NCBI GenBank assembly: GCA_015068705.1
Contig: SVJZ01000011.1
Location: 1-60,649 of the forward strand
DNA from: Oscillospiraceae bacterium
Lineage (GTDB): Bacteria > Bacillota > Clostridia > UMGS1810
Length of the DNA stretch: 60,649 nucleotides
Direction of reading: 5' to 3'
The position numbers were made by a program, and so were the translations under genes. Position 1 is the first letter of the stretch. Each line of letters opens with the position of its first letter. The notes beneath the pieces were generated by a model. The model saw nothing but the letters and a program-made list of their open reading frames with translations. It ran no database searches and had not been told where the DNA came from. Shown here in pieces: positions 51,560-59,875 of this stretch.

Positions 51560-51844
51560 TTACTGTGCGATCTCGTAAACGCTGACCTGCTTTTTATCGC
51601 GGCCCACACGCTCAAACTTGACCTTGCCGGCAACGGTAGCAAACAAAGTGTCATCGCTGCCCTTTTTTACATTCACACCGGGGTGGATTTTGGTGCCGCG
51701 CTGACGAACAAGAATGTTGCCCGAAACCACATGCGCACCGTCTGCTTTTTTCACACCAAGACGCTTGGATTCGCTATCACGACCGTTCTTGGTGGAGCCC
51801 ATTCCCTTTTTATGTGCAAACAATTGCAGATTGAGTTCAAACAT
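51560..51844 (-). CDS. rpmA: 50S ribosomal protein L27 with cleaved N-terminal extension
   Basis: 94 aa. It begins MFELNLQLF before the conserved mature N-terminus [15 protein letters not shown]. In Bacillota this extension is removed by the protease Prp after the phenylalanine, exposing the residues that reach the peptidyl-transferase centre. The prp gene is directly upstream here, so the system is complete. Confidence 0.97.
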   Translation of the reverse strand: MFELNLQLFAHKKGMGSTKNGRDSESKRLGVKKADGAHVVSGNILVRQRGTKIHPGVNVKKGSDDTLFATVAGKVKFERVGRDKKQVSVYEIAQ

Positions 51845-51858
51845 GGTATTTAACCTCC

Positions 51859-52188
51859 TTACTCATCCGATTCCATTACTTTGACATAGTCACCGTATTT
51901 TTGTGCTAAATCTTTGAGAAACAAACATAATGTTTCCAGCAGCAGCGCAACCTTTTCTGCCTCACCGCCCGACAAATCCGCCGGAGTGGTAACATACAGA
52001 TACCCGTCACTCTGCTCATAACCGACGGTAACGCCCGCCAGTTTTTCAATCGCCTCGCATATCGCAAAGCTGACTGCCGAAACGGATGCACACACAATAT
52101 CATTTTCATCTGCATAGCCAGCATGACCGCGGATGGTAAAATGACCGATGGAGCCGTCCGTCCGTCTGGAAAACTCAGCCGATATCAT
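51859..52188 (-). CDS. prp: Ribosomal-processing cysteine protease Prp
   Basis: 109 aa. Catalytic dyad H22 ([10 protein letters not shown]) and C33 ([10 protein letters not shown]), as in characterised Prp. It processes the N-terminus of L27. Its ATG shares a base with the rplU stop codon (TGATG), giving translational coupling between L21 and the protease. Confidence 0.95.
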   Translation of the reverse strand: MISAEFSRRTDGSIGHFTIRGHAGYADENDIVCASVSAVSFAICEAIEKLAGVTVGYEQSDGYLYVTTPADLSGGEAEKVALLLETLCLFLKDLAQKYGDYVKVMESDE

Positions 52189-52496
52189 CAGCCGTTGATC
52201 GCTTCGATCTGCACTTTGGTGTACGGCTGTCTGTGGCCCTGTTTCTTCTTATAGCCCTTTTTCGGCTTATACTTGAACACAATGACCTTTTTTGCCTTGC
52301 CCTGTGCGAGAACTTTCGCACTAACCGATGCGCCCTCTACAACAGGAGCACCGAACACGGTGGTTTCACCGCCGACTGCCAGCACCTTGTCAAAGGTAAC
52401 GGTATCGCCTTCAGCTGCTGCGATTTTCTCGATGAAAACCACATCGCCTTCGCTAACCTTATACTGCTTTCCGCCGGTTTCAATAATTGCGTACAT
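52188..52496 (-). CDS. rplU: 50S ribosomal protein L21
   Basis: 102 aa, opening [18 protein letters not shown] and closing [18 protein letters not shown], with the [11 protein letters not shown] rRNA-binding stretch. GGGAGGTG lies 8 bases before the ATG; an upstream in-frame ATG overlaps the leader. Head of the rplU-prp-rpmA unit. Confidence 0.97.
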   Translation of the reverse strand: MYAIIETGGKQYKVSEGDVVFIEKIAAAEGDTVTFDKVLAVGGETTVFGAPVVEGASVSAKVLAQGKAKKVIVFKYKPKKGYKKKQGHRQPYTKVQIEAING

Positions 52497-52506
52497 CAAA
52501 CAAGCA

Positions 52507-52578
52507 CCTCCCTCATCCAATCTCGCTAAATACGGGTATCATGCAGGCATGACTTTAAAACCCGACCTATGCGGTTAC
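52507..52578 (-). ncRNA. Probable L21 leader (autoregulatory 5' UTR)
   Basis: Between the promoter and rplU the minus strand reads AACCGCATAGGTCGGGTTTT, AAAG, a GCATG-containing small hairpin, then ACCCG and AGCGAG. This arrangement resembles the Firmicutes L21 leader structure, where L21 is thought to bind its own message. Identification is from recalled motif order, not a covariance search. Confidence 0.6.
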
Positions 52579-52584
52579 CGTAAT

Positions 52585-52613
52585 AGTATAGCACAGCCAA
52601 AAATGCTTGTCAA
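52585..52613 (-). promoter_or_regulatory. Promoter for rplU-prp-rpmA
   Basis: TTGACA (52613-52608), 17 bases, TATACT (52590-52585), 89 bases before the rplU start codon. Confidence 0.88.
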
Positions 52614-52723
52614 GTATTTTTTAGCCATCCCAACCAAAAATATGAAAAATAATTGATAGGACTTTTATAACAAAGAAATTCCTGATTTTGCTTTGTAAAG
52701 TCAGATAAATGTAGTTAAAAAAC

Positions 52724-52752
52724 TTGATTTTAATATCATTAGATGATATAAT
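52724..52752 (+). promoter_or_regulatory. Promoter for ferritin
   Basis: TTGATT (52724-52729), 17 bases, TATAAT (52747-52752). The flanking 52614-52720 stretch is very A/T-rich with no gene. Confidence 0.8.
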
Positions 52753-52759
52753 TGTTTAT

Positions 52760-52781
52760 AGATAAATATCAAAGTTTATCT
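52760..52781 (+). promoter_or_regulatory. Inverted repeat at the ferritin transcription start
   Basis: AGATAAA (52760-52766) and TTTATCT (52775-52781), 8 bases apart, just downstream of the -10 box. Location suits an iron- or peroxide-responsive repressor, but it is not a clean match to the Fur or PerR consensus as I know them. Confidence 0.45.
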
Positions 52782-52815
52782 GCAAATATATTTTGACTTA
52801 AGGAGATGTTTCATT

Positions 52816-53325
52816 ATGGATGCTAAAGTACATGAATTGCTTAATCAACAAATCAACAAGGAATTTTATTCTGCTTACCTCTATTTGGACTTTTCAAACT
52901 ATTTTGAAGATGCAGGATTAGACGGGTTTGCAAATTGGTATATGATCCAGGCGCAGGAAGAAAGAGATCATGCAATGCTTTTCTACCAGTATCTTCAGAA
53001 CGAAAATCAGAAGGTTACACTTGATGCAATAGCAAAACCCGACAAAACATTTGCAGAGCATATGGATGTTTTAAAAGCGGGTCTTGAGCACGAGAAATAT
53101 GTAACATCACTTATCAACGAAATTTATGCAGCCGCATATGATGTCAAAGATTTCCGTACAATGCAGTTCCTTGACTGGTTTGTGAAAGAACAAGGCGAAG
53201 AAGAAACAAACGCAAATGATTTAATCACAAAGATGGAGCTGTTCGGCTCTGATCCCAAGAGCTTATATATGCTCAATCAAGAGCTTGCGGCAAGAGTATA
53301 TTCTGCTCCTTCATTGGTTTTATAA
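52816..53325 (+). CDS. ftnA: Bacterial non-heme ferritin
   Basis: Iron-storage protein that assembles into 24-mers. 169 aa. Ferroxidase-centre residues fit the family: E16 (NKEFYSAY), E49 and H52 (QAQEERDHAM), and the later EHEKYV and EQGEEETNAND segments. Strong AAGGAGATG site. It is a lone plus-strand gene among minus-strand genes, with its own promoter, candidate operator and terminator, and with more TTA/ATA/AGA codons than its neighbours, which hints at separate acquisition. Confidence 0.96.
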   Translation: MDAKVHELLNQQINKEFYSAYLYLDFSNYFEDAGLDGFANWYMIQAQEERDHAMLFYQYLQNENQKVTLDAIAKPDKTFAEHMDVLKAGLEHEKYVTSLINEIYAAAYDVKDFRTMQFLDWFVKEQGEEETNANDLITKMELFGSDPKSLYMLNQELAARVYSAPSLVL

Positions 53326-53361
53326 TATAAATGTAGCCCATAAATTTATCAAATAATAATC

Positions 53362-53391
53362 AAAGCCTACCACTCACGAATGGTAGGCTTT
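53362..53391. terminator. Bidirectional terminator between ferritin and the SGNH esterase
   Basis: AAAGCCTACCA (53362-53372) and TGGTAGGCTTT (53381-53391) with loop CTCACGAA. It serves convergent genes. Confidence 0.85.
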
Positions 53392-53408
53392 CATATTTGT
53401 ATTCCCTT

Positions 53409-54374
53409 CTATAGCAAATTTTCCTTTATGATTCTGGTCAGATTTTCACTTACCGTTTTATGCCCATCCCGCAGCGGATGAATGGGTTCGGGCGAAATCC
53501 ATCCCGTTGTATCAATATAAAAAACATCGTCGTCTTTTTCTTTGTTGTGCTTTTCCACCATTTCTTTGATCTCTTTCGCAAGGCAACCAGAAAACGGCGT
53601 CAGGGAAATGATTTTTGACTTGGGATTGCGTTCTCTCACCACACCCAAAAACGCAACATATCTTTCCTTGAAAAACTCCTTGTCTGCCTCGGTGTCATTG
53701 GTTCCGTGATTGATTACAATATAATCCGCCTGCACGCTTTCCATCGGAAATCCGTCGCTGTAATACCCATAAGACTCTGCCACCGGGGGAACTCCGCCTG
53801 CGCCCTTCTTGGTCGTGCCGAGGCAACCATACCCCATAGTAATGGGTCTGAAATTCAATGCCTTTGCGGTGCGCCATGCGTACCCTGCGGTGGAATCATC
53901 CCAATACACCATATCCCTGCCATCGCCATAATTGGTATAGCCAACATCAATGGAAATTCCCTCTGTGATGGAATCGCCGATAAATTCAATGGTGGGGCGT
54001 GTGTCTTCCGGCATATCCAAAAATTCGTCTGCCTCAATTTCCAGAAGCGAAACCCTTGCTTCTACAGGGGAAAACCATCTGTGTTGACGTTCCATGGAGC
54101 TTTTCATGATAACGCAAACCTTGTGTTCCCCGTCCTCTGCGGAAATCCTTACAAACCGGTCGAGAGAAACTTCGATATTTGCACCGCCATCCACACTGAT
54201 ATAAACATGGGAAAACGGCACCCTTGCATATGACGTGTCAAACCCGATTACCGCGCACTCTCCGGAATACATAAACTCAAAATAATTTCCGTTTGCCGTA
54301 GTGGTTGCCGAAGTTTCGTTGATGTTCCATCTTCCCGTATATCGTATTTTATTGCTATTACTCTTGATAATCAT
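53409..54374 (-). CDS. SGNH/GDSL hydrolase, carbohydrate esterase 2-like
   Basis: 321 aa, no signal peptide, so probably an intracellular deacetylase of imported oligosaccharides. An N-terminal beta-sandwich (about residues 1-110, with FSHVYISVDGG) precedes an SGNH domain: nucleophile S135 in FIGDSITEG, the Gly/Asn blocks GYGCLG and VINHGTND, and a terminal HPLRDGH carrying the catalytic His. Domain order resembles CE2 acetyl-xylan/glucomannan esterases. It is preceded by a perfect palindromic operator candidate. Confidence 0.85.
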   Translation of the reverse strand: MIIKSNSNKIRYTGRWNINETSATTTANGNYFEFMYSGECAVIGFDTSYARVPFSHVYISVDGGANIEVSLDRFVRISAEDGEHKVCVIMKSSMERQHRWFSPVEARVSLLEIEADEFLDMPEDTRPTIEFIGDSITEGISIDVGYTNYGDGRDMVYWDDSTAGYAWRTAKALNFRPITMGYGCLGTTKKGAGGVPPVAESYGYYSDGFPMESVQADYIVINHGTNDTEADKEFFKERYVAFLGVVRERNPKSKIISLTPFSGCLAKEIKEMVEKHNKEKDDDVFYIDTTGWISPEPIHPLRDGHKTVSENLTRIIKENLL

Positions 54375-54401
54375 TTGTCATCACTCCTGTTTTGGTATTT
54401 C

Positions 54402-54424
54402 GATATTTGAAATATCATATTATA
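54402..54424 (-). promoter_or_regulatory. Palindromic operator overlapping the start site of the SGNH gene, with -10 box
   Basis: GATATTT-G-AAATATC (54402-54416) is a perfect 7-bp-arm palindrome. It lies just downstream of TATAAT on the minus strand (54424-54419), so a bound repressor would block transcription. The matching -35 is poor. Confidence 0.6.
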
Positions 54425-54437
54425 ATGCAATCACATT

Positions 54438-55379
54438 TTACAAAAACCTGCGCACTGCTCTGCCACCAAGGTAATCACACCTTGCACCCTGACGGGTATC
54501 GAGCAAATCCATTTGTGCATCAATGCTGTCTTTGATTTTCCACCAGCTTGTCCCATAGTTGGCAAAGAGCGCATCGTCCTCCCGCGCTCGTCCAATCAGG
54601 CGTTGCACCACAATGTCCGGATGCAGATATTCCAAAAAGGTAATCACCGTTTCCACATAGTCATAATAACTTCCCATATCAATTTCACCACACTCGTATT
54701 GTTGTGCCAGAGGAGTTCCCTTCAGAATGTACAGGCAATGCAACTTTACCTGCTCCACTCGCAGTGCCGAGAGTATTTTTGCAGTTTCAACGAGGTCGGT
54801 ACGGTCATCCCACGGCAAATTCAAAATCAGGTGTGCACATACGGAAAAACCATATGGCTTTATCTGCATCACTGCGTCAATAAATTCTGCCAGTGTGTGC
54901 CCGCGGTTGAGCCGTTCCAACGTATGATAATTTGCCGTTTGAAGTCCCAGTTCCACGCTTACTGCTATTGCGTGCCGTTCGCTGAATTCTTTTAAAATCT
55001 CCAGATATTCTCTGCTGATACAATCGGGGCGAGTGGACACCGCAACCTCCACCACACCATTCATCGCAGCTTCCTGAATATATGCACGAAACTGTTCGGG
55101 TGGCATATAGGTGTTGGAGTAATTCTGAAAATATGCGATATACTTTTTCGCCTTGTATTTTTTGCCGATGTATGCCATGTTCTGACGCAACTGTTCGCCA
55201 ACCGAGAGGGTATTGGGCAGATTTTCAAATGCCGCTCCCTCTTCTCCGCAAAAAGTGCAACCACCCACCCCCACGCAACCGTCTCTGTTCGGGCAGGTGC
55301 CGGGAAGATTTACGGGAAGTTTGTATACTCGCTCGCCATATTTTTCTTTGAGATAATTTGCATATGTATTGTATCGCAT
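54438..55379 (-). CDS. Radical SAM protein, TIGR01212/YtqA family
   Basis: 313 aa. Cysteines in the N-terminus (TCPNRDGCVGVGGCTFC) provide the [4Fe-4S] cluster, with the YFQNYSNTYMPPEQF segment and VSVELGLQT, LILNLPWDD blocks of the Elp3-related TIGR01212 family. Its substrate is not established; tRNA modification is a common guess. It begins 12 bases downstream of the small GT-like gene. Confidence 0.9.
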   Translation of the reverse strand: MRYNTYANYLKEKYGERVYKLPVNLPGTCPNRDGCVGVGGCTFCGEEGAAFENLPNTLSVGEQLRQNMAYIGKKYKAKKYIAYFQNYSNTYMPPEQFRAYIQEAAMNGVVEVAVSTRPDCISREYLEILKEFSERHAIAVSVELGLQTANYHTLERLNRGHTLAEFIDAVMQIKPYGFSVCAHLILNLPWDDRTDLVETAKILSALRVEQVKLHCLYILKGTPLAQQYECGEIDMGSYYDYVETVITFLEYLHPDIVVQRLIGRAREDDALFANYGTSWWKIKDSIDAQMDLLDTRQGARCDYLGGRAVRRFL

Positions 55380-55391
55380 GGATTCTCCCGC

Positions 55392-55748
55392 CTAACGAAA
55401 AAAGGCATCCTTCATTCCGTTATACTGTTCTTCGGTGGTATAGTAAATAAATCCGTAATCATCACACAACCGCTGTGCAATCTCGGGTGTGGCATCCTCC
55501 GAGCCGAGGTCTACAACCAGAATATTCGGCACACGTCCCCCACCCGTTCTGCTTAAATTTTTCCAGATCACCGACCGAATGATACATTCCAGGTTCTGTT
55601 CCTGATTTTTTACCCGTATCACTACAAATACATCATCGCTGATTGTTGGCTTTTTGCGAAAAACCAACACAAAGGTTTTGGATATGATATCCACCAACGC
55701 ATACACTACCAACACAGTGTTTAACGATTTTAAGAAAATTTCCCACAT
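55392..55748 (-). CDS. Small membrane protein with a glycosyltransferase-like segment, unknown function
   Basis: 118 aa. An N-terminal hydrophobic helix (about residues 8-30, LNTVLVVYALVDIISKTFVLVF) is followed by about 85 residues resembling only the start of a GT-A glycosyltransferase: VFVVIRVKNQEQNLECIIRSVI and ILVVDLGSEDATPEIAQRL. The catalytic DxD and the acceptor half are missing, so glycosyl transfer is unlikely on its own. AGAGGTG stands 9 bases before the ATG. It lies between metK and the radical SAM gene. I do not recognise the family. Confidence 0.7.
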   Translation of the reverse strand: MWEIFLKSLNTVLVVYALVDIISKTFVLVFRKKPTISDDVFVVIRVKNQEQNLECIIRSVIWKNLSRTGGGRVPNILVVDLGSEDATPEIAQRLCDDYGFIYYTTEEQYNGMKDAFFR

Positions 55749-55783
55749 AATGCACAACACCTCTTTGCATTGCGATATGAGGT

Positions 55784-55812
55784 AACTGCGGCACGGCAAG
55801 CATACCGCAGTT
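55784..55812. other. Hairpin after metK
   Basis: AACTGCGG (55784-55791) and CCGCAGTT (55805-55812). On the minus strand it lacks a U-run (ACCTCA follows), so it would be a weak terminator or a processing site; on the plus strand it is followed by TTCTCTCT. Confidence 0.45.
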
Positions 55813-55850
55813 TTCTCTCTATCATCATATGCCAAGAGGCTTATACACTG

Positions 55851-56999
55851 TTACTGGTTTACTTTTTCTTTCAAAATTTCTGCCTTGTCGGTCTTTTCCC
55901 AGGGTGCATTCAAGTCCTCGCGACCAAGATGCCCATATGCCGCAAGCTGACGGTAAATGGGTCTGCGAAGTTCCAGATCACGGATAATTGCAGCCGGACG
56001 CAAATCAAAAGTATCGTTTACCGCCGCTTCGATTTTTTCAACCGGAACGGTATTGGTGTCAAAAGTATCAATGAGCACCGAAACGGGTTTGCTCACACCA
56101 ATGGCATAGGCAAGCTGCACCTCACACTTGCGTGCAAGGCCCGCCTTTACAATGTTTTTGGCAACATAGCGAGCAGCATATGCCGCACTTCGGTCAACCT
56201 TTGTGGGGTCTTTGCCCGAAAATGCACCGCCGCCATGACGTGCATAGCCACCATATGTATCTACGATAATCTTTCTGCCGGTAAGCCCGGTATCTCCCTG
56301 CGGTCCACCCACAACAAAGCGGCCGGTGGGATTGATATAATATTTGGTATCTGCATCAAGCAAGTGAGCCGGAATGATGGGTTTTACCACATGCTCAATC
56401 ATATCCTGCTCGATGGTCTCGTGCGACACTTCCGGACCATGCTGGGTGGAAATTACCACCGCATCCACACGAACCGGCTTATCGCCGTCATATTCAACCG
56501 TTACCTGCGTTTTTCCATCGGGACGCAGATAATCCAGCACGCCCTCTTTGCGCACCTGTGTCAGACGCTTGCTCAACTGATGTGCAAGCGAAATGGGCAT
56601 GGGCATCAGCTCAGGCGTTTCGTCACAGGCAAACCCAAACATCATACCCTGGTCACCTGCGCCGGTATCCTCGCCATCCACACCGCGTGCAATATCGGCA
56701 GACTGCTCGTCAATCGAGGTAATTACCGAACAGGTATGGCAATCAAATCCGTATTTGGCACGGTCATAGCCAATATCCTCCACCGCTTTGCGTGCCACCT
56801 TGGGGATGTCTACACAACTATTTGTGCTTATTTCACCCATTACCATAATCATACCGGTGGTAACGGCAGTTTCACACGCCACACGCGCCATCGGGTCCTT
56901 TTCTAAAATTGCATCCAACACCGCATCCGAAATGGCATCACAAATTTTATCGGGATGTCCCTCGGTAACCGATTCGGATGTAAACAAACGCTTACTCAT
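55851..56999 (-). CDS. metK: S-adenosylmethionine synthetase
   Basis: Makes SAM from methionine and ATP, supplying the radical SAM enzymes and methyltransferases in the window. 382 aa. Signatures: [33 protein letters not shown], the methionine-loop region [10 protein letters not shown] and [34 protein letters not shown] precedes the ATG. No SAM riboswitch is visible in the 54-base upstream gap. Confidence 0.98.
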   Translation of the reverse strand: MSKRLFTSESVTEGHPDKICDAISDAVLDAILEKDPMARVACETAVTTGMIMVMGEISTNSCVDIPKVARKAVEDIGYDRAKYGFDCHTCSVITSIDEQSADIARGVDGEDTGAGDQGMMFGFACDETPELMPMPISLAHQLSKRLTQVRKEGVLDYLRPDGKTQVTVEYDGDKPVRVDAVVISTQHGPEVSHETIEQDMIEHVVKPIIPAHLLDADTKYYINPTGRFVVGGPQGDTGLTGRKIIVDTYGGYARHGGGAFSGKDPTKVDRSAAYAARYVAKNIVKAGLARKCEVQLAYAIGVSKPVSVLIDTFDTNTVPVEKIEAAVNDTFDLRPAAIIRDLELRRPIYRQLAAYGHLGREDLNAPWEKTDKAEILKEKVNQ

Positions 57000-57053
57000 T
57001 GGTATCTCTCCTTTTCCCTACTTACAGATGCGCAACCGCACACCCATGTATTT

Positions 57054-57551
57054 TTATCCCAAAAAATGTATTAACAAATTCCCAAAACCGTAGCTGATTC
57101 CCATCATCAGAATTCCTGCCGCCACCACGCCGAGCACAATGGATGGCAAGGCCTGCTTGAGCCTTAGACCCATCAAAGCCGCGATAGCAGCGCCTGTCCA
57201 TGCACCGGTTCCGGGTAATGGGATTGCTACAAGCAAAAACAATCCCAACATCTTGTATTTGGTCACATCGCCAATCTTACGTTCCGAACGGCGGTGTAGC
57301 CAATTTGCAAATTTTGAAAACATGCGAGTTTTTTTCATATACTCCAGTATGGGTCGAAAAAACAGAATAATGAACGGCACGGGTATCATATTGCCAATTA
57401 CACTAATGAGAAAAACCGCCCGCCAATCCATTCCCAAGCCAACCCCGAACGGGATGGCACCGCGTAGCTCCACAACCGGAAGCATAGACACGATAAACAC
57501 CGCAAGTTCACTGTTAAATCCGGCAAAATAGCCGGTAATCCATTCACTCAT
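57054..57551 (-). CDS. Small multidrug-export family membrane protein (COG2426)
   Basis: 165 aa, four or five hydrophobic segments (AVFIVSMLPVVELRGAIPFG, AVFLISVIGNMIPVPFIILFF, MLGLFLLVAIPLPGTGAWTGA, ALPSIVLGVVAAGILMMGIS). The PVVELRGAIPFG and PLPGTGAWTG repeats are typical of the Sm_multidrug_ex family. Annotated export function is weakly supported. Possibly co-transcribed with upp and metK. Confidence 0.88.
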   Translation of the reverse strand: MSEWITGYFAGFNSELAVFIVSMLPVVELRGAIPFGVGLGMDWRAVFLISVIGNMIPVPFIILFFRPILEYMKKTRMFSKFANWLHRRSERKIGDVTKYKMLGLFLLVAIPLPGTGAWTGAAIAALMGLRLKQALPSIVLGVVAAGILMMGISYGFGNLLIHFLG

Positions 57552-57577
57552 AGCAGTTGTCCTTATCTGTGAAATGA

Positions 57578-58213
57578 TTATTTTGTACCGTAAATACGGT
57601 CGCCCGCATCGCCCAGACCGGGGATGATGTAGCCTTTGCTATTGAGCTTTTCGTCCACTGCGCCAACATAAATCTCTGTGTCGGGGAATTCGCTCATGAC
57701 ACGTTTGATTCCCTCAGGAGCAGCAACCACGCACACAAACTTGATGTTTTTTACACCGCGCTCACGCAAGATACGGATTGCCGCACTTGCGCACTCGCCT
57801 GTTGCCAGCATGGGGTCAACCACAATCACATCACGCTCGGCAATATCCACCGGCAGTTTGCAGTAATAATCCACCGCCTTCATGCTATCCGGCTCGCGGT
57901 AAATACCGATATGCCCCACACGAATGGTAGGCATCAGACGGAGCATACCGTCCACCATACCAAGACCCGCACGCAGGATGGGCACCAGCGCCAGTTTTTT
58001 TCCTACAATTACACCCGTTTTTGCAGTTGCAACCGGAGTTTCAATCTCCACTTCTTTGAGGGGCAGATTTCGGGTAACCTCATACCCCATCAGGGAAGCA
58101 ATCTCATCCACCAGCTCACGGAATTCTTTTGCACCAGTGTTGAGGTCACGAAGCAGAGAAATCTTATGAATGATTAAGGGGTGTTTCATCACCGTAACAT
58201 TTTTATAGTCCAT
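57578..58213 (-). CDS. upp: Uracil phosphoribosyltransferase
   Basis: Salvages uracil to UMP with PRPP. 211 aa, starting with the N-terminal [20 protein letters not shown], then [14 protein letters not shown], the PRPP loop [14 protein letters not shown] and the uracil-binding [13 protein letters not shown]. The PRPP loop reads ATGEC where ATGGS is usual; the enzyme otherwise looks normal. Confidence 0.95.
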   Translation of the reverse strand: MDYKNVTVMKHPLIIHKISLLRDLNTGAKEFRELVDEIASLMGYEVTRNLPLKEVEIETPVATAKTGVIVGKKLALVPILRAGLGMVDGMLRLMPTIRVGHIGIYREPDSMKAVDYYCKLPVDIAERDVIVVDPMLATGECASAAIRILRERGVKNIKFVCVVAAPEGIKRVMSEFPDTEIYVGAVDEKLNSKGYIIPGLGDAGDRIYGTK

Positions 58214-58233
58214 TTTGCTATCTCCTTTATCCT

Positions 58234-58674
58234 TTAATTTTGTTTTTCCAATGCCATAATCTTGTCAACCCGTATTACATGACGTCCACCCAAAAATTCA
58301 GAAGACAAAAATGCGGAAACAATTTCCTTTGCAAGTTCCGGACCGGTTACTCTACCGCCCAGTGTAATTACGTTTGCATTGTTGTGCGCAGCCGCCATTT
58401 TTGCACTGAAGGTATCACAGCACAACGCCGCACGAATCCCGTTTATCTTGTTTGCGGCAATACCAATACCAATACCGGTTCCGCAAACCAACACCGCTTT
58501 CTCGCAGTTGCCGGAAAGCACCTCGGCGCATACAGTTTGAGCAATATCAGGGTAATCCACACTCTGCTCATCGTATGTACCGCAGTCTTTATATGCGATT
58601 CCTTCTGAGTCTAAAAACTGTTTGATTTCTTCTTTCAAGGCGAATCCGCCATGGTCACTTCCAATTGCAAGCAT
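58234..58674 (-). CDS. rpiB: Ribose-5-phosphate isomerase B
   Basis: 146-aa pentose-phosphate isomerase. [17 protein letters not shown] at the N-terminus, the catalytic cysteine in [16 protein letters not shown], and [17 protein letters not shown]. It is the first gene of the rpiB-upp-(export)-metK group behind a good promoter. A related LacAB-type isomerase is less likely on length and context. Confidence 0.95.
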   Translation of the reverse strand: MLAIGSDHGGFALKEEIKQFLDSEGIAYKDCGTYDEQSVDYPDIAQTVCAEVLSGNCEKAVLVCGTGIGIGIAANKINGIRAALCCDTFSAKMAAAHNNANVITLGGRVTGPELAKEIVSAFLSSEFLGGRHVIRVDKIMALEKQN

Positions 58675-58706
58675 GTTATCCCTCCGTACTGTTTTTGTAC
58701 CATAAT

Positions 58707-58735
58707 AGTATATATAAAAAACTGATAAATGTCAA
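58707..58735 (-). promoter_or_regulatory. Promoter for rpiB and following genes
   Basis: TTGACA (58735-58730), 17 bases, TATACT (58712-58707), 33 bases before the rpiB start. Confidence 0.87.
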
Positions 58736-58750
58736 ATATTTGATTAAATT

Positions 58751-59437
58751 TTAAGCCCGATTACGTTCGGCATATTCCCGTTCTGCCTGCGATTGACGCA
58801 GATAGATCGCAGAAAGCGCATACAAATCATCAAAATCCCCACGCACCGCACGAGCCATTGCCGCCTGTGCCAATCCAAAAGAACGTGCTGTCAGAAGCGC
58901 AGTCGGTGCAACCGAAAACGCACTGTCAAACGACAAAATCTCTTCCCTGTGCGCCAACGCACCATCGCCGACAAAGAGTACCTTTTTGCCCTTCAATTCT
59001 TCCAGAACCTCGCCAATACAACACGCTCTGTCCTCCTGTAAGCGATTGTATCCGTCAAACAACGCACTGTAGATGCGATCTCTCCTTGCATCAATCACCG
59101 GGCACACCAACGTACCATCCGAAACCGAAAGTTGGTTTACCAGCGCCTCCAGTGACGATACGCCAACCACAGGCTTGTTACATACCTGCGCAAAGGTTTT
59201 AACGGTGGCAATGCCAATGCGCAGCCCTGTAAAGGATCCAGGACCTGCCGCAACCGCAAACACATCCACATCTTTTAAGGCAATGCCGCATTTTTGGAGT
59301 AATTCATCCACCATGGGCAATATATACTGCGAATGGGTGTTGCCGTTGCACACGGTAAATTCACCCAGCAGTTTTTGCTCATTCAGTAGCGCAACCCCTG
59401 CGTTTGGAGATGATGTATCAACTGCAAGCAAAATCAT
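58751..59437 (-). CDS. tsaB: tRNA threonylcarbamoyladenosine protein TsaB
   Basis: Non-catalytic actin-like partner of TsaD in t6A37 tRNA modification. 228 aa, opening LLAVDTSSPNAGVALL, with AAGPGSFTGLRIGIATVKTFAQ and PVVGVSSLEAL. It overlaps tsaE by four bases (ATGA). TsaD and RimI, which often follow, are not here. Confidence 0.95.
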   Translation of the reverse strand: MILLAVDTSSPNAGVALLNEQKLLGEFTVCNGNTHSQYILPMVDELLQKCGIALKDVDVFAVAAGPGSFTGLRIGIATVKTFAQVCNKPVVGVSSLEALVNQLSVSDGTLVCPVIDARRDRIYSALFDGYNRLQEDRACCIGEVLEELKGKKVLFVGDGALAHREEILSFDSAFSVAPTALLTARSFGLAQAAMARAVRGDFDDLYALSAIYLRQSQAEREYAERNRA

Positions 59438-59865
59438 TGCTTCTCTCCCACCTTGTCTATGGTAATGATACGGGTTTCCTCGCCAGCATCCGGATCCGGG
59501 GTGATGGTAACCAGATAATGTTCCTCCAATACCTCAACAATCTGCCTTGCCCATTCGATTACACACACGCCGTTGCCAAACAGATAATCGTCAAAGCCGA
59601 TATCCTCCAAATCCTCCACGCCAATGCGGTACACATCAAAATGATACACCGGAAGTCTTCCGCCCGTATATTCGTTTACAATGGTAAATGTGGGGCTGGA
59701 CACATGGGAGATTGCCCCAAGTCCACGCACAAGACCTGCGGTAAAGGCAGTTTTTCCTGCCCCAAGTCCGCCGTCCAGTGCCACCACATCCCCCGGTTGC
59801 AGTTTTGCGGCAAATTCTGCCGCTACTGCACAGGTTTCCTCATAACTGTTACTGATATACTTCAT
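59434..59865 (-). CDS. tsaE: tRNA threonylcarbamoyladenosine ATPase TsaE
   Basis: 143-aa ATPase of the t6A complex. P-loop GGLGAGKTAFTAGLVRGLG near residues 33-51, VSSPTFTIVNEY and VYHFDVYRI, and VCVIEWARQI. Pairs with tsaB downstream. Follows fhs by 10 bases. Confidence 0.96.
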   Translation of the reverse strand: MKYISNSYEETCAVAAEFAAKLQPGDVVALDGGLGAGKTAFTAGLVRGLGAISHVSSPTFTIVNEYTGGRLPVYHFDVYRIGVEDLEDIGFDDYLFGNGVCVIEWARQIVEVLEEHYLVTITPDPDAGEETRIITIDKVGEKQ

Positions 59866-59875
59866 ATTTTATTCC

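Noticed and set aside
57000-57053. SAM riboswitch upstream of metK
   Set aside because: The gap is only 54 bases and shows none of the S-box conserved elements.
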